This document shows, piece after piece, positions 1-6,509 of a DNA stretch of 7,372 nucleotides. A model generated the notes under the pieces. The model was given only the letters and a program-made list of their open reading frames with translations, searched no databases and was not told where the DNA came from. Source of the DNA: Candidatus Rokuibacteriota bacterium (GTDB lineage: Bacteria > Methylomirabilota > Methylomirabilia > Rokubacteriales > CSP1-6); contig QHRT01000246.1 of the NCBI GenBank assembly GCA_003220195.1, positions 4,382 to 11,753 on the forward strand, written 5' to 3'. Within the stretch, counting starts at the first letter, position 1; the number at the start of each line of letters is the position of its first letter. The translations under genes were made by a program, and so were the position numbers.

Positions 1-535
1 GCTCGAGGCTCAACACCCCGGTGACGCCGGAGAGATCCGTCGCGGACACGTACGCTCGCGCGCCCAGGTAGCCGATCTCCTCGGCCGCCGTGAAGAGCAG
101 GCGGACGCGCAGCCCCGGCGGAGGCGAGCTCGCCAGGCGATCGATCACCTGCAGCAAGATCCCGACCGACGCGGCGTTGTCGTTCGCGCCGGGACTGCCC
201 GGGACCGCATCGTGATGGGCGATCAGCACGAGGAGGCGATCGCCTCCGCCGAGATCGACTTCGAAGTTCTCGCCCGCGCCTTCCAGCGTCTTGAACGCGT
301 GACGGCGGAACGGGATCCCGCGCGCCGTGAGATGGCGCGCCAGCACGACCTGACGCTCCGGATTCGAGCGTCCTTCGAGCAGGGGCACGAGCTCTTCCGG
401 TGATCCCGGGCGTCCGAGCACCGACTCGAGCGGCGCCGTCGAGAGCGGCGTCCGGCTCGCGCGAGCGTTGGCGAGCCGGCTGACGCTCCGGTTCAGTCTG
501 CCGCGCAGGAAGAGTCCGACGTCGCGGAGGGTCAC
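1..535 (-). CDS. M28-family metallopeptidase (aminopeptidase-like), N-terminal part; cut by the window edge
   Basis: I translated this from the minus strand; 178 codons lie in the window and the C-terminus is beyond base 1. The M28 di-zinc signature is clear. AHHD at residues 106-109 supplies the first zinc-ligand His and its Asp partner. PGANDNAAS around 115-123 supplies the bridging Asp119. FTAAEEIGYLGA at 148-159 contains the catalytic Glu152 followed by the zinc ligand Glu153. The family hydrolyses N-terminal residues or other peptide-like bonds; the substrate here cannot be told. No signal peptide or membrane segment is visible at the N-terminus, so a cytoplasmic enzyme is likely (inference). 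I chose GTG at 535 because GGGAG lies 5 nt upstream of it. An in-frame GTG at 541 would give a 4-base GTGA overlap with the tatD stop and is the alternative. It is the last gene of the operon seen here. Confidence 0.85.
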   Translation of the reverse strand, partial: MTLRDVGLFLRGRLNRSVSRLANARASRTPLSTAPLESVLGRPGSPEELVPLLEGRSNPERQVVLARHLTARGIPFRRHAFKTLEGAGENFEVDLGGGDRLLVLIAHHDAVPGSPGANDNAASVGILLQVIDRLASSPPPGLRVRLLFTAAEEIGYLGARAYVSATDLSGVTGVLSLE

Positions 536-537
536 CG

Positions 538-1413
538 TCACTCCCTCGTTGCGGAGGAGTCCAGACGGAACAACGCGCGGGCGTTCACCGACATCCGGGC
601 GGCCATCTCGTCGAACGGCCGGCCGCGAAGCTCCGCGACGCGCGCGGCCGTGATCGCGACGTACGCCGGCTCGTTGCGCTTGCCACGGTGAGTCTGCGGC
701 GGCAGGAACGGACAATCGGTCTCGACGACGATCCGATCGTCGGGGACGAAGCGCGCGACCTCCGGCAAGGCGCGCGAGCTCGGATACGTCACGGGGCCGG
801 CGATGGAGATGTGGAGGCCGAGGTCGAGACACTGACGCGCGATGCCGACGTCGCCGGAGAAGCAGTGCATGACCCCGCCGACGTCGCCGACTCGCGCCGC
901 GCGGAGGAGGTGCAGGACGTCGACGTGCGCGACCGGCGCGTCGTCGTTCGTGGGGACCCCGGACGCACGACCCGGCGGCGCGTTCGTGCGGGCCCCCGCC
1001 GGGCCGCCACCAGGCTCACGACAGTGAATGATCACCGGCTTCTCCACCCGGCGCGCCACGCCGAGCAGGTGCTCGAAGACCCGGAGCTGCTCGTCACGGG
1101 GCGACAGGTTGCGGAAGTAATCGAGGCCGATCTCACCCACTGCGACGACCCGCGGCGACGCGGCGAGCCGCTCGATCTCGTCGAGCACCTCGACGTCCGC
1201 CGACGCGGCATCGTGGGGATGCACGCCGACCGCCGCCCACACGTCCCGCTCGCGGGCCGCGAGCGCGATCGCGGCGCGGGACGTCTCGACGTCGGTGCCG
1301 ATGGTCAGCATCGCGGCGACCCCGGCCTCTCGCGCGCGGTCCAGCACGGCGACGAGATCGTCCGCGAAGTCCGGGAAGTGCAGATGCGCGTGCGTGTCGA
1401 AGAGGTCCGTCAT
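538..1413 (-). CDS. tatD: TatD-family metal-dependent hydrolase (DNase/deacylase) with an internal insertion
   Basis: The 291-residue protein has all TatD family metal-site motifs: DTHAH (H8, H10), VGEIGLDY (E94), IIHC (H130), MHCFSG (H183) and ETDCP (D233). Known members are Mg/Mn-dependent 3'-5' nucleases or D-aminoacyl-tRNA deacylases acting in the cytoplasm in DNA repair or tRNA quality control. The activity of this member cannot be read from sequence alone. It is longer than typical members (about 255-265 residues) because about 28 Gly/Ala/Pro-rich residues (134-161) follow HCRE; removing them restores a normal HCRE-AHVDVLHLL join. The start is the ATG at 1413, 16 nt after the preceding stop, with no visible Shine-Dalgarno, so translation may depend on upstream ribosomes. 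The neighbourhood (metG upstream) is a classic tatD context. Confidence 0.93.
   Translation of the reverse strand: MTDLFDTHAHLHFPDFADDLVAVLDRAREAGVAAMLTIGTDVETSRAAIALAARERDVWAAVGVHPHDAASADVEVLDEIERLAASPRVVAVGEIGLDYFRNLSPRDEQLRVFEHLLGVARRVEKPVIIHCREPGGGPAGARTNAPPGRASGVPTNDDAPVAHVDVLHLLRAARVGDVGGVMHCFSGDVGIARQCLDLGLHISIAGPVTYPSSRALPEVARFVPDDRIVVETDCPFLPPQTHRGKRNEPAYVAITAARVAELRGRPFDEMAARMSVNARALFRLDSSATRE
541..547 (-). promoter_or_regulatory. Ribosome binding site for the M28 peptidase gene
   Basis: The minus strand reads GAGGGAG here, inside the last codons of tatD and 5 nt before the GTG at 535. It favours 535 over the GTG at 541, which has no room for a Shine-Dalgarno spacer. Confidence 0.5.
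931..1014 (-). repeat. 84-bp in-frame repeat-like insertion within tatD
   Basis: This segment codes the extra TatD residues 134-161. It holds two copies of a 16-base word that match at 14 of 16 positions (945-960 and 981-996). It also has a 4+4 palindrome GGGG-A-CCCC at 952-960 and two interleaved inverted repeats: CGCACGA 964-970 with TCGTGCG 984-990, and CCCGGCGG 971-978 with CCGCCGGG 996-1003. The interleaved order A-B-A'-B' could form a pseudoknot in RNA. The length is a multiple of three, so the frame is kept. The edges are inferred from the family consensus, not from a target-site duplication. Expansion of local GC-rich sequence is an alternative. Confidence 0.5.
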
Positions 1414-1429
1414 GGGAGGACCGGGCGTG

Positions 1430-2530
1430 TCACGGCGTCTCCGTGGACGTCACGCGGAACCGGAGTCGCCCGATGAGCTGGCCCGAGGGCGTCGTGACGT
1501 CGACGGTCCACGCGCCCGCCGGGTTGGCCGGGAACGCAGCCTTGCGAGAGTACGTACGGAACCCCTGGCGGCGTCCGCCGCGAACGGGTGTGAGCGTCAC
1601 GACGTTCACGATCCGACCGTTCCGCCGCCAGACGTGCGCGATCGGCTGGCGCAGGCCGGCCGGCGCGTAGACGGCCGTATACGCGACGAGCCCGCCATTG
1701 TCGCGGATCTTCTGCGCCGCGATCGTACCGCCGAGAGGATCGATCGGCTCCCCGCCGTCCACGTCCCAGGCGATCGCGGCGCGCGCGACGGAGATCGGCG
1801 CCGGCGGAATCGCCGCGCGTCCGGCGTACACGAGCGCCGCGGCGACGACGCCGCCGGCGCACGTCAGCGAGAGCGCCCGCTGCCAGGACCGACCTCCACG
1901 ATGGACGGCCGGCGTCACCGCGACCGTCGCGGTCCACGCGGCCAGCAGCAGGGCCACGTTCGGTCGCACGCCGATCAACGGCAGCGCGACGTTCAGTGCG
2001 GCGAAGACCGACACGACGAAGAACGTGAGGCCGAGCCACGGGCGCGGATGGACGAGCGTCCGGTACCAGGGGTCGAACGTCGCGAGCAGCGTCAGCCCGG
2101 CCAGCACGGTGAGGAAGACGACGTTCACGGACGTGAAGGTCGTGCTCGCGTAGTACGCGGGCAGCATGAAGAGCAGGAGCCCGTGATGGAGCGTTTGCAC
2201 GGCGTAGTCGGCCGCCGTTCTCACCCGTCGGCCGCGGCCCGACCCGAGCGGCTCTGGCTGCGCCGCGTGAGAGCTCGCCGGCCGCGTCAGCGCGAGCACC
2301 GCGAACAGGAGCCACAGGAGGATGACGTACCCGACGATCCAGCCGACGTGCGGCAAGTCGCGCCGGAAGACGAAGAGCGTCAGGAGCCCGCTCACGAACG
2401 AACCGATCGAGACGCCCCAGCGACGCAGCCAGTCGAACGCGGCCCGCGCGAACGATCGGGGCGGGACGGCAGGCGCCCGGCCCGCCGGAGACGACGCGCT
2501 CGGCGCCACGGAGACGGTCGGCGCCGTCAC
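1430..2530 (-). CDS. Multi-pass membrane protein with C-terminal DUF2914-like domain
   Basis: The product is 366 residues. After a Pro/Ala/Ser-rich cytoplasmic-type N-terminus (1-30) there are about seven hydrophobic segments, near 40-56, 62-82, 112-130, 135-152, 164-186, 190-207 and 222-240. A soluble C-terminal domain (about 245-366) has the pattern I associate with DUF2914: a tryptophan after HV (W301), RGGRRQGFRTYSRK ending at 330, and AWTVDV with W341 followed by SGQLIGRLRF. The N-terminal membrane part may be DUF5924-like. The function is unknown, and the C-terminal domain is probably extracytoplasmic (inference). The start is GTG at 2530, 6 nt after the preceding TAG, with no clear ribosome binding site. 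The gene is an unusual insert between metG and tatD in an otherwise housekeeping operon. I am confident in the coding call and moderately so in the domain name. Confidence 0.82.
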   Translation of the reverse strand: MTAPTVSVAPSASSPAGRAPAVPPRSFARAAFDWLRRWGVSIGSFVSGLLTLFVFRRDLPHVGWIVGYVILLWLLFAVLALTRPASSHAAQPEPLGSGRGRRVRTAADYAVQTLHHGLLLFMLPAYYASTTFTSVNVVFLTVLAGLTLLATFDPWYRTLVHPRPWLGLTFFVVSVFAALNVALPLIGVRPNVALLLAAWTATVAVTPAVHRGGRSWQRALSLTCAGGVVAAALVYAGRAAIPPAPISVARAAIAWDVDGGEPIDPLGGTIAAQKIRDNGGLVAYTAVYAPAGLRQPIAHVWRRNGRIVNVVTLTPVRGGRRQGFRTYSRKAAFPANPAGAWTVDVTTPSGQLIGRLRFRVTSTETP

Positions 2531-2536
2531 CGCGCG

Positions 2537-2797
2537 CTATCCGGGCGGTCCGAGGCGCTCGGCGATGCGACGCGCGACGTCGTCCCGGCGCAGCGCCTCG
2601 AAGCACGCGAAGACGTCGGCGTCCCCGGTCCGCGTCCGGAGATGCGCGCTGACGAGATCGAGCGCGCCGGCGCGCACGGCGCCGTCGAGCGCGACGATCT
2701 CGCGAAGGACGCGCGCGATGGAGGTGTCGCGCTCGGCGATGGTGACGATCGCGGCGACGTACGCCTCCTGGTCCTGATCGAGCATCGTGCCCGTCAC
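2537..2797 (-). CDS. Small hypothetical protein (86 aa), translationally coupled to metG
   Basis: I do not recognise this family. The product is 86 residues, mainly charged and predicted helical from its heptad-like spacing of Ala, Leu, Ile and Val. It has one cysteine (in VFACFEALRR), no membrane segment and no signal peptide. The start is GTG at 2797, whose GTGA overlaps the metG TGA by 4 bases; an in-frame ATG at 2785 is an alternative that gives 82 residues. It ends in TAG 6 nt before the next GTG. The tight fit between two real genes and the high GC at third codon positions support it as a gene, but nothing in the sequence shows a role. It could be an accessory factor for a neighbour or a lineage-specific protein. 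Confidence 0.65.
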   Translation of the reverse strand: MTGTMLDQDQEAYVAAIVTIAERDTSIARVLREIVALDGAVRAGALDLVSAHLRTRTGDADVFACFEALRRDDVARRIAERLGPPG

Positions 2798-4704
2798 GAG
2801 ACGCGCGCGCCCGCTGGCAAGTCACGGTCGGGGCGCAACACCGCGAGATGGCCATCGGCGGAGCCCGCGAGGATCATCCCCTGCGACTCGATGCCCATGA
2901 GCCGCGCCGGCTCGAGGTTGGCGACGATCACGACCTTGGTCCCGACGAGATCTGCCGGCGCGTAGTGCTCGGCAATCCCCGCCACGACGGTTCGCTCGTG
3001 GTCCCCCAGGGACACCGTCAACCGCAAGAGCTTCTTCGACTTCGGCACGGCCTCCGCGCTCACCACGTGCGCCACGCGCAGATCCAGCCGCGCAAACTCG
3101 TCTTTCTTGATCCGCTCGACCCCGCTCGCGGCTCCCGCCGCCTCTGCGGAGCGTTCGACCGCGGCGCCCTTCTTGTCTTCGATGCGCGGAAACAGTCCCG
3201 AGAGCCTGGTGACGGGTGCGCCGGCGCCGAGCCCGCCCCAGACCGCCTCCGCGAGCCGCGGCGTGCCGGTCGCGCCGACGGCGCCGCGGATCTTCGCGGC
3301 GGCTTCAGGAATGAACGGCATCAACACGATGCCGAGGAAGCGCAGCGACTCTGCCAGCACGTAGAGCACCCGCTCGAGCCGCGGCCGCGCGGCCGGGTCC
3401 TTCGCGAGGTCCCAGGGCCGGGCGAAATCGACGTACCCGTTCAGAAGGCCGATCAGCTCCCAGATCGCGGCGAGCGCGCGCTGGAACGCGAACTCGTCCA
3501 TCTCTCGATCGATGCGCGTCACCATCTGAGCGAACCGATCCCGGATCGTCGTCTCGGTCGGGTCCAGCTCGGCCGCCGCCGGCACGCGCGCGATGCCGCC
3601 CGCATTCACGATCAGCGTGGTGGCGCGCGACACGAGATTGCCGAGATCGTTCGCGAGATCGGCGTTGAGCCGGGCGACGAACGCCTCCTCGGAGAAGTCG
3701 GCGTCGAGCCCGAAGACCATCTCGCGCATCACGAAGTAGCGGAACGCGTCGTTGCCGTACTTCTCCGTGAGCGCGAGCGCCTCGACGACGTTGCCGACGG
3801 ATTTCGACATCTTGCCGCCGCCGATGTTCCAGAACCCGTGGACGTCGAGGTGACTGAACACGTCGATGCCGGCCGCCTTCAACATGCACGGCCAGTAGAT
3901 CGCGTGCGGCTTCAGGATGTCCTTGCCGATCAGGTGGTGGACGTGCGGCCAGTACTTCTCGAATGCCGGCGCGCCCGGCCCGCCGAGCGCCGAGACGTAG
4001 GTGATCAGCGCGTCGAACCAGACGTAGGTGACGTACTGGTCGCCGAACGGTAGCGGAATGCCCCACTCGAGGCGCGTCCGCGGCCGGCTGATCGACAAAT
4101 CTTGCAAGGGATCGCGGAGAAATCCGAGGATCTCGTTGCGATACCTCTCGGGACGGATCAGGTCGGGATGGCGATCGATGTACTCGATCAGCCAGCCCTG
4201 GTACTTCGACATCTTGAAGAAGTAGTTCTCTTCCTCGATCCACTGGAGCGGGCGCCGGTGATCCGGGCACTGGCCGTCGACGATCTCCTTCTCGGTGTAG
4301 AAGCGCTCGCAGCCGAAACAGTACCAGCCGCCGTACTTGCCGAGGTAGATCTCGCCCTTCTCCCACAGATCGTGCAGGATCGCCGTGACGACCTTCTCGT
4401 GGCGCTCCTCGGTCGTGCGGATGAAGTCGTCGTGACCGAGTCCGAGCCGCTGCCACGTCTCGCGGAACACCGCGGAGTTGCGATCGGCGAGCTGCTGCGC
4501 GCTCACGCCCGCCGCCACCGCCGATTGCGCGATCTTGTCGCCGTGCTCGTCGGTGCCGGTGAGAGACCGGACGTCGTCGCCTCGCAGCCGATGCCAGCGC
4601 GCCATCGCGTCGGCCAGGATCGTGGTGTAGGCGTGCCCCAGGTGCGGCACGTCGTTGACGTAATAGATCGGGGTGGTCAGATAGAAGACGTCGCCCACGC
4701 TCAC
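2794..4704 (-). CDS. metG: Methionyl-tRNA synthetase
   Basis: This class I synthetase attaches methionine to tRNA-Met, including the initiator, in the cytoplasm. The 636-residue protein has the HIGH-type motif HLGH (21-24) and TDEHG at 51-55. Its zinc knuckle is C129-x2-C132 with C146-x2-H149, the CCCH form I recall from Thermus-type MetRS. KMSKS is at 298-302, and a helical anticodon-binding domain covers about 345-490. A linker rich in Ala, Glu and Lys (508-530) leads to a C-terminal Trbp111-like OB-fold tRNA-binding domain (about 532-636, with DLRVAHVVSAE and NLEPARLMGIESQGM), which usually mediates dimerisation or tRNA binding. The open frame continues upstream through ricT in another frame, but homology begins at DVFYLTTPIYYVN. 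I therefore start at GTG 4704, whose GTGA overlaps the ricT stop by 4 bases; GTG at 4698 is the alternative. Nothing is missing from the catalytic core. Confidence 0.97.
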   Translation of the reverse strand: MSVGDVFYLTTPIYYVNDVPHLGHAYTTILADAMARWHRLRGDDVRSLTGTDEHGDKIAQSAVAAGVSAQQLADRNSAVFRETWQRLGLGHDDFIRTTEERHEKVVTAILHDLWEKGEIYLGKYGGWYCFGCERFYTEKEIVDGQCPDHRRPLQWIEEENYFFKMSKYQGWLIEYIDRHPDLIRPERYRNEILGFLRDPLQDLSISRPRTRLEWGIPLPFGDQYVTYVWFDALITYVSALGGPGAPAFEKYWPHVHHLIGKDILKPHAIYWPCMLKAAGIDVFSHLDVHGFWNIGGGKMSKSVGNVVEALALTEKYGNDAFRYFVMREMVFGLDADFSEEAFVARLNADLANDLGNLVSRATTLIVNAGGIARVPAAAELDPTETTIRDRFAQMVTRIDREMDEFAFQRALAAIWELIGLLNGYVDFARPWDLAKDPAARPRLERVLYVLAESLRFLGIVLMPFIPEAAAKIRGAVGATGTPRLAEAVWGGLGAGAPVTRLSGLFPRIEDKKGAAVERSAEAAGAASGVERIKKDEFARLDLRVAHVVSAEAVPKSKKLLRLTVSLGDHERTVVAGIAEHYAPADLVGTKVVIVANLEPARLMGIESQGMILAGSADGHLAVLRPDRDLPAGARVS

Positions 4705-5591
4705 GACTCGGACGAAATCTTGATGTGGTCGCGCCCCTCCCACGTCAGCGCGGAGAGCGGCACTTCCGCTTCCGTGCCGTCCGGAAACCCGACGACGACC
4801 GACTGCTTGAGCACGCGGAGGGACCGCACCTTGCCCGTCATGCAGTTGCCGCCGCCACAGTCTTTCTGGCAGGGCGTGTTCACGCGCGGCAAGAGCGCGC
4901 GCAGCTCCTGGTACGTCGAGAACTCGTAGAGCAGGCAGCACTTGAGCCGGCCGCAGTTCCCGAGCAGCCGGTTGTCGGCGAGCGGCACGTCCTGCGCTTT
5001 CGCCATCTTGACCGAGATCGGCTCGAACTTCTTCAAGTGCGACGAGCAGCAGAGCTGCCGCCCGCACGGACCGATGCCGTCCATGAACCGCGTCGTGTCC
5101 CGCGCGCCGATCTGCCGCATCTCGACCCGCGCCCGGAACTCCCGAGCCAGGTCGCGCACCAGGTCACGGAAGTCGATACGCTCCTCGGCGCTGAACGAGA
5201 CCGTCACGCGCCGGCTGCCGCCGTGCATCTCGACGTCGACGACCTTCATCGCGAGCCCGCGGTCGCGCGCCATCTGCGCGACCGTGCCGAGTGCCTGCTG
5301 CTCGCGGTCGCGCAGGTCGCGCCACGTGCGGACCTCGTGCGGAAACGCCAGACGCACGACACGACGGTAGAGGCGGTCCTTCTTCGCCTCCGGAACGGGA
5401 CGCTTCGGACGGCGCACTTCGCCGACCACGGTGCCGTTCGCGGTCTCGACGACCACCAGGTCACCGACGTGCAGATCGAGCCCGACCAGCTTGTAGTCGT
5501 CGGCGATCGTCGACTCGCGCAGCCGAACCCCGATGAGATACTCGACCGGGGTGTCGTCCTGGATCCCTATCTCATTCCAAATGTCACTCAT
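4701..5591 (-). CDS. ricT: RicT-like PSP1-domain protein (cysteine-rich)
   Basis: The 296-residue protein matches the PSP1/YaaT family: IGVRL at 20-24, GDLVVVET at 43-50, a middle FRDLVRDLAREFRARVEMRQIGARD stretch (141-165), GIGPCGRQLCC at 172-182, SVKMAKAQ at 193-200 and NCGRLKCCL at 212-220. In Bacillus, RicT (YaaT) acts with RicA and RicF as an Fe-S-containing complex that assists RNase Y in mRNA maturation and affects sporulation and competence; in other phyla the role is less clear. Cysteines at 176, 181, 182, 213, 218 and 219 match the family clusters. A further set, C241, C245 and C250 (PCQKDCGGGNC), is extra as I recall the family. The start is ATG at 5591, with AAGG 9 nt and GGGA 3 nt upstream. 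It sits 30 bp after holB and overlaps metG by 4 bases. Confidence 0.93.
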   Translation of the reverse strand: MSDIWNEIGIQDDTPVEYLIGVRLRESTIADDYKLVGLDLHVGDLVVVETANGTVVGEVRRPKRPVPEAKKDRLYRRVVRLAFPHEVRTWRDLRDREQQALGTVAQMARDRGLAMKVVDVEMHGGSRRVTVSFSAEERIDFRDLVRDLAREFRARVEMRQIGARDTTRFMDGIGPCGRQLCCSSHLKKFEPISVKMAKAQDVPLADNRLLGNCGRLKCCLLYEFSTYQELRALLPRVNTPCQKDCGGGNCMTGKVRSLRVLKQSVVVGFPDGTEAEVPLSALTWEGRDHIKISSES

Positions 5592-5621
5592 CTGTCCCTA
5601 CCTTTTGTCCTCGCCATGATC

Positions 5622-6509
5622 TCACGCCCCGGCGAGGAGAAGCCGGCTCACGATGATCTCGATCGTCAGGCGCGGCGAGACGTTGTGCGCCAGCGCGGTC
5701 CGGGCCCGGCGGCAGAGCTCGATCGCACCCAGGATCCCGTCGAGGCTCCAGGCGGCGCTCGCCCGCTCCAGATCCCCCGCGCGGTCGGCGTTGGCCAGGA
5801 GCGCCGGCGGCCCGCCGGCCTTGACGAGCAGGAGATCACGACACCAGATCCACCAGGCGTCGACCATGCCTTCGGCCTTCTCGCGCTCGATGCGGTCGCC
5901 GCGCAGCAAGAGGCGCTCGATGCCCTGCCACCTGAGCGCCTCGGCGTGCTCCGGTCTCTTCTCGCTCGCGCGTCGCGCGAAGCGAACGAGCTGACAACGC
6001 GACAGCACGGTCGGCGGCACCGCGCGCGTGCGGGCGAGCACCAGGATCATCACGGTGCGGTCGGGCGGCTCTTCCAGCGTTTTCAAGAAGGCTTCGGGAG
6101 ACTCGCCGGTCATCCGATCGGCGTCGTCGAGGACGAACACCTTGCGCGCCGCCATCACGGGACGGAGCCCGGCCTCGCGCTCGACGTCACGGATCGCCTC
6201 GATCCTGATCGCGCGCGGCCCTTTCGGATTGCTCGCCGGCGGCGTCGGCTCGATCACGTGCAGGTCCGGATGCTGACGGGTCACCACCATTCGACAATGG
6301 CGGCAGCTTCCGCACCCGGTCTCCCGCTCGCACAGGAGCGATTGCGCGAACGCGAGCGCCGTCGTCGCCCGCCCGCTCCCCTCCGCGCCGACGAACGCGT
6401 ATGCGTGCGCGATGCGGTGACTCTCGAGCGCCGCGCGCAGCAACGCCACCGCGCGCGGCTGCTCCTTGATGCCGTCGAGCGGCACGAACGCCGGCTTTAT
6501 CGCCGGCAT
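5622..6509 (-). CDS. holB: DNA polymerase III delta' subunit (clamp loader)
   Basis: The delta' subunit is the rigid stator of the clamp loader that places the beta sliding clamp on DNA. The 295-residue protein shows an AAA+ fold: a degenerate P-loop GAEGSGRA (41-48), four zinc-binding cysteines (C60, C66, C69, C72), VLDDADRM (127-133) in the Walker B region, LKTLEEPP (142-149) and the SRC motif (170-172), whose Arg normally reaches the neighbouring subunit's ATP site. An Arg replaces the P-loop Lys, consistent with delta' subunits that do not hydrolyse ATP. The frame is open further upstream inside tmk, but homology begins at ATG 6509 (MPAIKPAF), which has GAGGAGG 10 nt upstream. It overlaps the tmk stop by 13 bases, so the two are likely coupled. 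The C-terminal collar domain (about 185-295) is diverged but of normal length. Confidence 0.93.
   Translation of the reverse strand: MPAIKPAFVPLDGIKEQPRAVALLRAALESHRIAHAYAFVGAEGSGRATTALAFAQSLLCERETGCGSCRHCRMVVTRQHPDLHVIEPTPPASNPKGPRAIRIEAIRDVEREAGLRPVMAARKVFVLDDADRMTGESPEAFLKTLEEPPDRTVMILVLARTRAVPPTVLSRCQLVRFARRASEKRPEHAEALRWQGIERLLLRGDRIEREKAEGMVDAWWIWCRDLLLVKAGGPPALLANADRAGDLERASAAWSLDGILGAIELCRRARTALAHNVSPRLTIEIIVSRLLLAGA
6490..6507 (-). other. Small GC hairpin across the tmk stop and holB start
   Basis: GCCGGC at 6490-6495 and GCCGGC at 6502-6507 pair around a 6-nt loop that contains the tmk TAA. The last base of the holB ATG lies in the stem. It could influence coupling, but a 6-bp GC stem is not rare at this base composition. 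Confidence 0.25.

Noticed and set aside
931..1014. The tatD insertion as another copy of the palindromic element upstream of tmk
   Set aside because: The lengths are similar to the inner part of that element, but I find no shared sequence beyond GC-rich short words.
1410..2855. A 481-codon minus-strand frame covering the membrane protein and small gene in another frame
   Set aside because: The alternative frame gives an Arg-rich product without motifs, while the chosen frames give membrane segments and a DUF2914-like domain.
1295..2965. A 556-codon plus-strand frame opposite tatD, the membrane protein, the small gene and metG
   Set aside because: Low-complexity Arg/Glu/Asp composition with no homology signal; it is the mirror of real minus-strand coding.
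4705..5067. An N-terminal extension of metG through ricT
   Set aside because: The MetRS family begins at DVFYLTTPIYYVN. The extra residues are ricT DNA read out of frame, and ricT is the real gene there.
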